From contig JAJDDC010000096.1 of NCBI GenBank assembly GCA_029260515.1, positions 334,119-398,118 of the forward strand: a DNA stretch of 64,000 nucleotides. Direction: 5' to 3'. This DNA is from Phycisphaerales bacterium (GTDB taxonomy: Bacteria; Planctomycetota; Phycisphaerae; Phycisphaerales; UBA1924). Shown piece after piece: positions 45,302 through 53,307 of this stretch (position 1 is the stretch's first letter; every line of letters begins with the position of its first letter). The notes beneath the pieces are model-generated. The model searched no databases, was not told the DNA's origin, and worked only from the letters and a program-made list of their open reading frames with translations. The translations under genes and the position numbers were made by a program.

Positions 45302-45334
45302 TATAGTGGATATGCGGAGCCAGATAGATACTAT
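45302..45334. promoter_or_regulatory. Second copy of the nos operator-like motif
   Basis: ATAGTGGATATGCGGAGCCA at 45303-45322 matches 44720-44739 at 17 of 20 positions. ATAGT (45303-45307) and ACTAT (45330-45334) flank it as a short inverted repeat. It lies 39 bp before the cytochrome gene start. Confidence 0.45.
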
Positions 45335-45373
45335 TGCCTACCGCCGGGAACACCCCCTCCGAGGAACCGCCCG

Positions 45374-46195
45374 ATGACGCATGCTCGGCCGACCAGCGAA
45401 GCCGCCCAGAAGCACGCAGCAGACCCGTACAAATGGGGGGCCTGGGCTGTCGCCATCGTGGTCATACTCACGCCCCCTGCGCTCCTGGGCACGGTTCGGT
45501 CCGCCCTGCCGCGCCCAGAGGTGAGTGAGTTCGAGGTTGCGGCCGAGCGGCTTGGCGTGCACCCTGGCGCGATCGAGCTCGGGCGGGGCACGTTCCTCGA
45601 CAGCTGCTCCGTCTGCCACGGACACGACGCACGAGGCATCGCACGCCTCGGCAAGCCGCTCCGCAACAGCGAGTTCGTGCAGTCGCACTCCGACGATGAG
45701 ATCTATCAAGTCATCCTGACCGGGCGCCCTCCCACGGATCCTGAGAACACAACAGGGTCGGCGATGCCCGCCAGAGCCGGTAACCCCTCGCTCGATGACC
45801 GCCGGCTTCACAACGTTGTCCTATACCTGCGCACGCTGCAAGAACCCGGCGCTCCGCTCGCCTCGCTCGACGACTGGGTCGTCGCGGAGACGGCCGATGC
45901 CGGCGGCGCTGGTGGTGGGATCGGGCACGCCGAGTTTGTCGCCTCGTGCTCGGCCTGTCACGGAGCGAGCGGCGAGGGGATCGAGGGTCTGGGCAAGCCC
46001 CTGGCGAACAGCCCGTTCGTGGACTCCAAGTCGGACGACGAACTCATGGTGTTCGTCAAATCCGGGCGCCCGATCTGGGACGCCCAGAACACAACGGGCA
46101 TCGACATGCCCCCCAAGGGCGGGAACCCCGCCCTCTCGGACGAGGAACTCCGCAAGATCGTCGGGTACATCCGTGAGTTGCACGCGGGCGGGTAA
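45374..46195 (+). CDS. Membrane-anchored diheme cytochrome c
   Basis: A 273-residue protein with one N-terminal membrane anchor ('WAVAIVVILTPPALLGTV', about 24-41) and two cytochrome c domains. Heme sites: 'CSVCH' (about residue 78) and 'CSACH' (about 194). Each has a following Met in a 'MPARAGNP' or 'MPPKGGNP' loop as likely axial ligand. The two domains are related and probably arose by duplication. It lies 46 bp ahead of nosZ, and probably passes electrons to it in place of the NosC cytochromes of other clade II systems. ATG at 45374. Confidence 0.9.
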   Translation: MTHARPTSEAAQKHAADPYKWGAWAVAIVVILTPPALLGTVRSALPRPEVSEFEVAAERLGVHPGAIELGRGTFLDSCSVCHGHDARGIARLGKPLRNSEFVQSHSDDEIYQVILTGRPPTDPENTTGSAMPARAGNPSLDDRRLHNVVLYLRTLQEPGAPLASLDDWVVAETADAGGAGGGIGHAEFVASCSACHGASGEGIEGLGKPLANSPFVDSKSDDELMVFVKSGRPIWDAQNTTGIDMPPKGGNPALSDEELRKIVGYIRELHAGG

Positions 46196-46241
46196 TCCCC
46201 GGCACTCGACAGCACACACCGTAGAAGGAAGGACCAACGAG

Positions 46242-48212
46242 ATGGGAACGCACAAGACAATCGGCGCCGCACTGATCGTGGCGCTCGGGGCCGCCGCGTC
46301 CGCGTCGCACGCCCAGTCGATGAGCGACGTACAGAAAGCGGCCAAGGACCGCGGCCTGAGCACGGCCGACCTCCTCGCCGCCGCCAAGACCTACACGCCC
46401 AGCGGGATGAAGGACGAGTACATCATCTTCTCGTCGGGCGGGCACAGCGGGCAGGTGTTCGTCATCGGCGTGCCCTCGATGCGGCTACTCCGCACCATCG
46501 CTGTCTTCACCCCCGAGCCCTGGCAAGGCTGGGGATACGGGGTGGGTAACGAGATCCTTGAGCAGGGGTATGTCAACGGGAAGGTCAACAGCTGGGGCGA
46601 CACACACCACCCCGCCCTCTCCGAGACCGAGGGCGATTACGACGGGCAGTGGTGCTTCATCAACGACAAGATCAACGCACGCGTCGGCGTCATCGATCTC
46701 CGTGACTTCGAGACCAAGCAGATCATTAAGAATCCGCTGACCGTCAGCGACCACGGCGGCACGTTCGTCACGCCCAACACCGAGTACGTTATCGAGGGCG
46801 GCCAGTACGCGGTCCCCTGGGGCGCCGAATACGCACCTATCGAGGAGTACAAGGAGAAGTACAAGGGCTCGGTCACCATGTGGAAGTTTGATCGCAAGAA
46901 GGGGCGGATCGACGAGAGCCAGTCGTTCGCGATCGAGCTGCCGCCGTACTGGCAAGATCTGGCCGACGCCGGCAAAGGCGTCAGCGATGGGTACATGTTC
47001 CTCAACTCGATTAACACCGAACTGGCGACGGGTGGGATCGAGAACAAGAAGCCACCCTTCGAGGCGGGCGTGAGCATGAACGCCACCGATTACCTTCATA
47101 TCATCGATTGGCGCAAGGCCGAGCAGGTCTTCAAGGCCGGCAAGGTGGAGCAGATCAAGGGATTCCCAGTCATCATGCTCGACACGGTGATCGAGGAGGG
47201 CCTGCTCTACCTGACCCCGGAGCCCCGCAGCCCGCACGGCGTGGACGTCGCCCCCAAGGGAGATTTCATCGTCGTCTCCGGCAAGCTCGACCCGCACACC
47301 ACGATCTACTCTTTCGAGAAGATCCAGAGCGCGATCGCCAATCGCACCTTCTCGGGCAAGGACGACTGGGGCATCCCCATCCTCGACTTTGACAGTGTCC
47401 TCGAGGCCCAGGTCGAGGTCGGCCTCGGCCCGCTGCACACCCAGTTCGGTCCCGACGGCTACGCCTACACCTCGCTCTTCCTCGATTCTGCCGTCGCTCG
47501 TTGGACGATGGGCGGCTCCTATGGCCCAGGCACGCCCGAGCCCGACTGGACACTCGTCCACAAGACCCCCGTGCACTACAACGTGGGGCACATCGGCGTT
47601 GCCGAGGGTGACACGGTCAGCCCCGATGGGAAGTACCTGGTCTCGTTCAACAAGTGGTCGGTCGATCGCTTCTTCCCGCCCGGGCCTCTGCTCCCGCAGA
47701 ACTTCCAGTTGCTCGACATCTCGGGCAAGGGCGCCAGCATGCCCGTGATCTACGACATGCCGGTCGGGTTCGGCGAGCCGCACTACGCACAGATCATTAA
47801 GGCGGACAAGCTCAACCCCTGGACCACCTACCCCGAGGTTGGCTGGGACCCGCACACACAGTCGGTCGATCCGTGGGCGCCCAAGCCCAAGATGGAGCGC
47901 GTCGAGCGGAAGGACGACGGCACGGTCGAGGTCTACATGACAACGATCCGCAGCCACTTCACGCCCGAGCACGTCAGGGTCAAGCAGGGCGACAAGATCA
48001 TCTGGCGGATCACGAATGTCGAACGAGCAATCGACGCGACGCACGGCTTCGCCGTCCCCCAGTACAACATCAACCTCAGCCTCGAACCGGGCGAGACGGC
48101 GAAGTTCGAGTTCGTCGCCGACGTCCCGGGCACCTTCCCGTTCTACTGCTCCGAGTTCTGCTCGGCCCTGCACCTCGAGATGGTGGGCTACCTCATGGTT
48201 GAGCCCAAGTAA
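46242..48212 (+). CDS. nosZ: Nitrous oxide reductase, clade II (Sec-type)
   Basis: A 656-residue periplasmic copper enzyme reducing N2O to N2. The signal peptide (about 1-24, '..ASASHAQS') has no twin arginine, so it is the Sec-exported clade II type. The propeller with the CuZ ligands includes 'WGDTHHPALSETEG' (about 125-138) and 'SPHGVDV'. The C-terminal cupredoxin domain carries the CuA ligands: 'DATHGFAVPQYNI' and 'FYCSEFCSALHLEMVGY', with Cys-x3-Cys-x3-His-x2-Met. ATG at 46242 follows AAGGAAGGA. Identity is not in doubt. No frameshift or missing ligand is visible. Confidence 0.97.
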   Translation: MGTHKTIGAALIVALGAAASASHAQSMSDVQKAAKDRGLSTADLLAAAKTYTPSGMKDEYIIFSSGGHSGQVFVIGVPSMRLLRTIAVFTPEPWQGWGYGVGNEILEQGYVNGKVNSWGDTHHPALSETEGDYDGQWCFINDKINARVGVIDLRDFETKQIIKNPLTVSDHGGTFVTPNTEYVIEGGQYAVPWGAEYAPIEEYKEKYKGSVTMWKFDRKKGRIDESQSFAIELPPYWQDLADAGKGVSDGYMFLNSINTELATGGIENKKPPFEAGVSMNATDYLHIIDWRKAEQVFKAGKVEQIKGFPVIMLDTVIEEGLLYLTPEPRSPHGVDVAPKGDFIVVSGKLDPHTTIYSFEKIQSAIANRTFSGKDDWGIPILDFDSVLEAQVEVGLGPLHTQFGPDGYAYTSLFLDSAVARWTMGGSYGPGTPEPDWTLVHKTPVHYNVGHIGVAEGDTVSPDGKYLVSFNKWSVDRFFPPGPLLPQNFQLLDISGKGASMPVIYDMPVGFGEPHYAQIIKADKLNPWTTYPEVGWDPHTQSVDPWAPKPKMERVERKDDGTVEVYMTTIRSHFTPEHVRVKQGDKIIWRITNVERAIDATHGFAVPQYNINLSLEPGETAKFEFVADVPGTFPFYCSEFCSALHLEMVGYLMVEPK

Positions 48213-48220
48213 TGCCGCAT

Positions 48221-48260
48221 CCCTCCCCGTGCCGAGCGGCACGGGGAGGGCTTTCTCTTG
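48221..48260 (+). terminator. Strong hairpin directly after nosZ
   Basis: A 14-bp perfect stem CCCTCCCCGTGCCG/CGGCACGGGGAGGG with a two-base loop, then CTTTCTCTTG. It begins 9 bp after the nosZ stop and 39 bp before the next gene's start. It may terminate part of the transcripts or protect nosZ mRNA 3' ends, so that nosZ exceeds the accessory genes. Confidence 0.75.
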
Positions 48261-48298
48261 CGACACTCCTGGCCCACGCGCACATACGGGAACCCACT

Positions 48299-48967
48299 AT
48301 GCCCTCGCTGCTCTCTCGCATCATCGGCCCGCGCGTCGGCCCCGACGAGCTCCGCCGTCACGGCCTGCGCTACGGGGCGCCGGGCGCCCTTCTGCTCGTC
48401 GCCCGCGTACTCATCCTGGTCTCGCTCTTCCTGCCGTACTGGCACATGGTGCTTGTCGCGCCGCAGTACCCCGACAATCTCCAGCTGACGGCGCACGTCA
48501 ACCATCTCTCCGGCGACGTGGCCGAGATCGACGGCCTCAACCACTACATCGGCATGCGTCCGCTCGAGGAGGCCGCACAGTTCGAGCGCAGCGTCGGTGT
48601 CTACGTTCTCATACTGCTTGTCGTTCTCCTCGAACTCGCGGCGTGGATTCACAGCAGGTGGGCGGCTCTGCTGGTCCTGCCCACGGTCCTCTTCCCAGCG
48701 GTATTCCTGCTCGACCTTTATCTCTGGATGAGCCACTTCGGGCAGAACCTCGACCCTGACGCGCCGCTCTCCAACTCGATCGACCCCTTTGTTCCGCCCA
48801 TCCTCGGCACCGGCATGGTCGGCCAGTTCAAGACGGTCGCGTCGCCCGGTATCGGTCTGTACCTCACGATCGCGGCGGCGTTTGTCATTGTCGCGGCGCT
48901 TGTGTTCCACCGCGCCGCGTACCGCCCTCTCGTCGCGCGCATGAACTCGGAAGCGGCGCCGTCATGA
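48299..48967 (+). CDS. nosB: Multi-span membrane protein of the nos cluster, probable NosB
   Basis: A 222-residue protein with about four membrane segments ('LLLVARVLILVSLFLPYW', 'GVYVLILLVVLLELAAW', 'ALLVLPTVLFPAVFLLDLYLW', 'GLYLTIAAAFVIVAALVF') and a loop 'SGDVAEIDGLNHYIGM' after the first. Position between nosZ and nosD is that of nosB in clade II clusters such as Wolinella, where it is needed for electron transfer to NosZ. ATG at 48299; its stop overlaps the nosD start. The name is based on position and topology, and I cannot confirm homology. Confidence 0.65.
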   Translation: MPSLLSRIIGPRVGPDELRRHGLRYGAPGALLLVARVLILVSLFLPYWHMVLVAPQYPDNLQLTAHVNHLSGDVAEIDGLNHYIGMRPLEEAAQFERSVGVYVLILLVVLLELAAWIHSRWAALLVLPTVLFPAVFLLDLYLWMSHFGQNLDPDAPLSNSIDPFVPPILGTGMVGQFKTVASPGIGLYLTIAAAFVIVAALVFHRAAYRPLVARMNSEAAPS

Positions 48968-50364
48968 ACCGCTCGTTCCTGGCCTTCCTGGCGGGCCCAC
49001 TGCTGTGCATGACGGCGGGCGCCGCGCCCGATCCGGCTCGGTCCGTCGAGGCGATCAATGCGCTGATCGAGGCCGCCGAGCCCGGCGCCACCGTGATGGT
49101 CCCGCCCGGGGTCTACGGGGGCTCGCTGGTCGTCTCCAAGTCAGTCACGCTCGACGGCGGAGATGCGGCCGTCATCGACGCCGGTGGCGACGGGACCGCG
49201 GTCGAGATCCTTGCCCCGGGGGTGACGTTCCGATGCTTTACAGTCCGCGGCTCGGGCACGCGCGTCGAGCGCGAGCCCGCGGGCGTCCGCGTCCAGGCGC
49301 CCGATTGTGTCATCGAGGACTGCACGATCCAGGATGTTCTCTTTGGCATCGACCTCAAGGGATCATCCGACTCGGTCGTACGACGCAACACCATCATCGG
49401 CAAGGACCTCGAGTCCGGGAGACGCGGCGACGGCATCCGCCTCTGGTGGAGCCACGGGTGCGTGGTCGAGGACAACACTGTCTCGACCTCCCGCGACATG
49501 GTCTTCTGGTACTCCGAGGACCTCTCGGTACGACGCAACCACGTCGAATCCTGCCGCTACGGCCTGCACTTCATGTACAGCCACAACACAGTCCTCGCGG
49601 GGAACGTCCTCAAGGCCAACTCCGTCGGCATCTACCTTATGTACTCCAACAACATCACACTCGAGAACAACACCCTCATCAACAACCGGGGCGCCAGCGG
49701 GTACGGGATCGGGCTCAAGGACTGCGATGGCATCGTTGTCCGCTCCAACGCGCTGCTCGCCAACCGCGTCGGCGCCTACATCGACAACAGCCCATCCTCG
49801 ATTGATTCCACGGGACTGATCGAGAGCAACCTCTTCGCGTTCAACGAGGTCGGCATCCTCCTCACCCCCAATACCCACGACAACGTGTTCACCGCCAACG
49901 GATTCGTCGAGAACGAGGAGCAGGCCGGGGTCCACGGGCGGGGCGAACTCACACTCAACCAGTTCTCCCGCGACGGGCGTGGCAACTTCTGGTCCGACTA
50001 CGCGGGCTTTGACCAGGACCACGACGGCATCGGTGACCTGGAGTACGAGGCCGCGAGCCTCTTCGAGACACTCCTCGCCCACGAGCCCAACCTGCGCCTG
50101 TTCGTCCACAGCCCCGCCCAGCAGGCCGTCGAGTTCACCGCCAGGGCCCTGCCCGAGGTCCGCCCGGATCCCAAGTTCATCGACCCATCGCCGCTCATGT
50201 CCCCGCCGCACGTCGTCGTCGCCGGCCTCGGGCGCACGAAACCACTGGCGATGGGGCTCTGTGCAACCATGCTCCTGGCCGGCGCGGCGGGGGTGCTGGG
50301 TGCGCTCGGGCGTTCACCCGGCCTCAGCTCGAACACGGAGCCAGCCCAGGAGGCGGCACGATGA
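48964..50364 (+). CDS. nosD: NosD periplasmic copper-loading protein
   Basis: A 466-residue exported protein (signal about 1-20, '..TAGAAPD') with parallel beta-helix repeats of the carbohydrate-binding/CASH type: repeated 'NNxL' and 'SVGIYLMYSNNITLENN', 'YGLHFMYSHNT', 'VFTANGF'. It has a C-terminal membrane segment (about 430-450) of the kind seen in NosD. NosD takes part with NosFY in supplying the CuZ copper-sulfur site. Start overlaps the preceding gene (ATGA at 48964-48967), and its stop overlaps nosF. Confidence 0.93.
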   Translation: MNRSFLAFLAGPLLCMTAGAAPDPARSVEAINALIEAAEPGATVMVPPGVYGGSLVVSKSVTLDGGDAAVIDAGGDGTAVEILAPGVTFRCFTVRGSGTRVEREPAGVRVQAPDCVIEDCTIQDVLFGIDLKGSSDSVVRRNTIIGKDLESGRRGDGIRLWWSHGCVVEDNTVSTSRDMVFWYSEDLSVRRNHVESCRYGLHFMYSHNTVLAGNVLKANSVGIYLMYSNNITLENNTLINNRGASGYGIGLKDCDGIVVRSNALLANRVGAYIDNSPSSIDSTGLIESNLFAFNEVGILLTPNTHDNVFTANGFVENEEQAGVHGRGELTLNQFSRDGRGNFWSDYAGFDQDHDGIGDLEYEAASLFETLLAHEPNLRLFVHSPAQQAVEFTARALPEVRPDPKFIDPSPLMSPPHVVVAGLGRTKPLAMGLCATMLLAGAAGVLGALGRSPGLSSNTEPAQEAAR

Positions 50365-51242
50365 TCGATGCACGCACGGTTACCAAGCGGTACGCCCGGC
50401 TCAGGGCGGTCGATGACGTCTCGTTCCGCGTCGAGCCGGGGCAGGCGGTGGCACTCTGGGGCAGCAACGGCGCCGGCAAGACCACGCTTATCCGCTGCCT
50501 CCTCGGCGTCATCCGATTCCGCGGCATGATCGAGGTGGGCGGCGTCCACGTCCGGCGTCGGGGCAAACGGGCTCGCGCCAATATCGGCTATGTCCCCCAG
50601 GAACTCGCCTTCCACGACGACATGCGCGTCGCTGCGGCGATGGCATTCTTCGCCTCCCTCCGGTCCGTGAACCACGACCGATGCGTCCTGCTTCTCGACC
50701 GCGTCGGTCTGGCCGGGCAGGACCGCAAACGCGTCCGCGATCTCTCAGGGGGCATGAAGCAGCGCCTCGCCCTGGCCGTCGCCATGCTTCCCGACCCGCC
50801 CATCATCGTGCTCGACGAGCCAACCTCGAACCTCGACGCGGGAGGCCGCGACGAGGTCGTCTCTGCGCTCCGCGATCTCAAGGCGGAGGGCAAGACCATC
50901 GTGTTCGCGTCGCACCGCCCTGACGAGGTCCTGGCGCTGGGCGACCGTGTGCTGGTCATGGAACGCGGACGCCTGGAGCGAGACACGACGCCGCAAGAGC
51001 TCTGGTCCTCGGCCGCGGACATCCGAACCATGCGGCTGCACGTGCGGGCCGAGACCGAGGCCGACGCCGCCAGGCTCCTCCGCCAGGGAGGGCACGCGGT
51101 CAACCACAACGGGCACGGCCTGTGCGTCAGCGTGGCCCGCGACCAGAAAGCCGCGCCGTTCCGCCTCCTTGCCAACGCCGACATCCACGTCCGTGATTTC
51201 GAGTTCCTCGAGGACGTCGAGTGGCGGGGGGCGACGCCATGA
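50361..51242 (+). CDS. nosF: NosF ABC transporter ATP-binding protein
   Basis: A 293-residue ATPase energising the NosFY transporter, thought to export a sulfur species for CuZ assembly. Seen: Walker A 'WGSNGAGKTTLI' (about residue 34), signature 'LSGGMKQRLALAVA' (about 128), Walker B 'IIVLDEPTSNLD' (about 150) and 'SHRPDEV'. Start and stop overlap nosD and nosY, so the block is translationally coupled. Confidence 0.93.
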   Translation: MIDARTVTKRYARLRAVDDVSFRVEPGQAVALWGSNGAGKTTLIRCLLGVIRFRGMIEVGGVHVRRRGKRARANIGYVPQELAFHDDMRVAAAMAFFASLRSVNHDRCVLLLDRVGLAGQDRKRVRDLSGGMKQRLALAVAMLPDPPIIVLDEPTSNLDAGGRDEVVSALRDLKAEGKTIVFASHRPDEVLALGDRVLVMERGRLERDTTPQELWSSAADIRTMRLHVRAETEADAARLLRQGGHAVNHNGHGLCVSVARDQKAAPFRLLANADIHVRDFEFLEDVEWRGATP

Positions 51243-52114
51243 GCACGATGCCCGCGACTCTCGCCACCACCCAAGCGTGCCCGACGTTTCTACGCTCCGT
51301 CCTCGCCTTCGCCAGACGGGAACTGCGCGAAGCGATCACGAGCCGATGGTTCCCGCTCTACACGATCGGGTTCGCGGTCCTCGCGGTCGCGACCTCGTTC
51401 ATGTCCCTCGCCGGCTCGGGCTCGCTCGGCTTCGCGGGCTTCGGGCGGACCGCCGCCGGTCTGCTAAACCTCGTCATGCTGATCGTCCCGCTCATGGCCA
51501 TGACCGCGGGCGCCACCTCCATCGCCGGCGAGCGAGAACGCGGCACGCTCCTGTACCTGCTCGCCCAGCCCGTCTCACGCCTCGAAGTCCTGCTCGGCAA
51601 GTACCTGGGGCTCTCGCTCGCCCTGTGCGCATCGGTCTGCATCGGGTTCGGCCTCAGCGCGGGCGTCCTCGCCTGGAGGGCGGGCGGCACGGGCGTCGGC
51701 TCGTTCCTCGTGCTCGTCGCGCTCACCTGCCTGCTCGCCGTCGTGATGCTGGCGTTGGGCCTGCTCATCTCCGTCAGCACACGCAAGGCCAGCGTCGCGA
51801 CCGGCATCGCGGTCTTCGCCTGGCTCACCCTTGTGTTCCTGAGCGATCTGGGGCTCATGGCGGGGACGATCGTCTTCAAGCTCCGTGTCCAGGAGTTATT
51901 CGCGCTCGCCACACTGAACCCAATCCAGGCGTTCAAGATGTCCGTGATCACCCAGCTCAACGCCTCGCTCGATGTCCTGGGCCCCGCCGGTGTGTACGCC
52001 TCGCGTACGTTCGGCGGCGCGCTCGCGTGGATACTGCTCGGCGTGCTCGTTGGGTGGGGCGTGCTCGGTATTGCCGCCGCCGCGATCATCTTCTCGAGGA
52101 GGTCGCCGGTATGA
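51239..52114 (+). CDS. nosY: NosY membrane permease
   Basis: A 291-residue protein with about six membrane segments, of the ABC-2 permease type. Seen: 'FARRELREAITSRWFPLYT' before the first helix, and 'AGERERGTLLYLLAQPVSR', a typical ABC-2 coupling stretch (about 98-116). Partner of NosF. ATG at 51239 is preferred to the in-frame ATG at 51221, because it overlaps the nosF stop (ATGA). Confidence 0.92.
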   Translation: MSTMPATLATTQACPTFLRSVLAFARRELREAITSRWFPLYTIGFAVLAVATSFMSLAGSGSLGFAGFGRTAAGLLNLVMLIVPLMAMTAGATSIAGERERGTLLYLLAQPVSRLEVLLGKYLGLSLALCASVCIGFGLSAGVLAWRAGGTGVGSFLVLVALTCLLAVVMLALGLLISVSTRKASVATGIAVFAWLTLVFLSDLGLMAGTIVFKLRVQELFALATLNPIQAFKMSVITQLNASLDVLGPAGVYASRTFGGALAWILLGVLVGWGVLGIAAAAIIFSRRSPV

Positions 52115-52605
52115 GCGTGCGTCGCGTGGCCGCGTGCCTGATCCTCGCCGCTCCGATCGTGGTCCTCGGCTGCGCCCGCGAGGCCGCCGATGGGCCCCCG
52201 GTCATTCATCTGGACGACGATATGTGCGCCGAGTGCGGCATGATCATCAGCGACGAGCGGTTCGCCTGTGCGACGGTGTTCGGGGGGCAGGCCACGACCC
52301 CCGAGACGCGCCTCTTCGACGACTTCAACTGCATGATCAACCACGAGGCCGCGCGGGCGGATACCGAGATCATCCGCCGCTGGGTGCACGATCACGGCAC
52401 GCGGGCCTGGCTCAACGCGCAAGACGCGATCTACCTGTGCTCGCCCGATCTCCAGACGCCCATGGCCTCGGGAGTGGTGGCGTTCGGCGGGCGTGCCGAG
52501 GCAGAGCGGCTCCTGGCCCAGGTCGGCGGGGAGCTGCGCGGGTTCGGCGAGGTCCGGGCCGCGATCGCGATCCACGGCCGGAGCGCTGAGGACAAGGCCC
52601 CCTGA
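52111..52605 (+). CDS. nosL: NosL copper chaperone lipoprotein
   Basis: A 164-residue lipoprotein ('APIVVLGCARE', Cys about residue 21) delivering Cu(I) to NosZ. Seen: 'MCAECGMIISD' (about 39-49), the copper-binding region, and 'FDDFNCMINHE' (about 71-81). ATG overlaps the nosY stop. Last gene of the operon; it converges on the sigma factor gene ending at 52636. Confidence 0.93.
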   Translation: MSVRRVAACLILAAPIVVLGCAREAADGPPVIHLDDDMCAECGMIISDERFACATVFGGQATTPETRLFDDFNCMINHEAARADTEIIRRWVHDHGTRAWLNAQDAIYLCSPDLQTPMASGVVAFGGRAEAERLLAQVGGELRGFGEVRAAIAIHGRSAEDKAP

Positions 52606-52635
52606 GCCCGTCTTCATGGGGATGCACGCGCGGAG

Positions 52636-53295
52636 TCACGAGCCCCGGCTGAGGTACCGTGAAGCGCGCCCGACCTTGGTCGTGAGCTCCGCGAGCGCAC
52701 GCCCGGCCATCCGCCTGACGGCGTCTTCCGACTTGCCCACGTCTCGCGCCACGTCCGCGACCGCCTCCCCGCGGAGGTGGATCCGCTCTACCAACTCGCG
52801 GTGCTCGGGCGTCATCCCCGCGAGGCACGCCAGCACTGCCGCGACCGCGTCCTGACGCCGCAGCATCTTGCTCGCCGTGGCGTGGTCGGGAAGGCACCGC
52901 TCGACCAATGTCTCGTACCTGGACGAGTTGGCGCCTCCACGTACCTCCCGTGAGACATCTCGCCGCTTCCGGCGCAGCCCGCGGACCTGGTCGATGAACC
53001 GCCGGTCGAGAATCCTCGCCGACCACCGGAAGAACGCGTCCTCTCCGTCCGCGGTGAATGTCGCGATGTGCTGGCCGATCTCGGCGTACGTCTCCTGCAG
53101 GACGTCCTCCGCTTCGATCTTGCCCTGCCAATCAACGCCGATCTTTCGTTTTGCAAGACCGAACAGACGCGCATGATGCGCGCACAGCAGGCGTGTGAGC
53201 GCTTCTGGATCGCCTTCCGCGGCGGCCCGGACAATGCCCGGGATCTCGTCTTGATTCAAGAGCGGGTCCGAGTGCATCGACGTAGGATATCGCAC
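52636..53295 (-). CDS. ECF-type sigma factor, divergent from kinase
   Basis: A 219-residue sigma factor of a planctomycete-type sub-family: region 2 with 'QGKIEAEDVLQETYAEIG' and 'FFRWSARILDRRFIDQVR', region 4 with 'LACLAGMTPEHRELVERIHL' and 'GKSEDAVRRMAGRALAEL'. ATG at 53295 is used; the ATG at 53277 is equally possible. It is divergent from the 53308 kinase with only 12 to 30 bp between starts, unlike the other four pairs, where sigma and kinase are co-directional. Confidence 0.85.
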   Translation of the reverse strand: MRYPTSMHSDPLLNQDEIPGIVRAAAEGDPEALTRLLCAHHARLFGLAKRKIGVDWQGKIEAEDVLQETYAEIGQHIATFTADGEDAFFRWSARILDRRFIDQVRGLRRKRRDVSREVRGGANSSRYETLVERCLPDHATASKMLRRQDAVAAVLACLAGMTPEHRELVERIHLRGEAVADVARDVGKSEDAVRRMAGRALAELTTKVGRASRYLSRGS

Positions 53296-53307
53296 GCGAG
53301 CACCGCC

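Noticed and set aside
46485..48266. Minus-strand open frame of about 590 codons inside nosZ
   Set aside because: nosZ has all ligand motifs on the + strand, and this frame has no recognisable domain.
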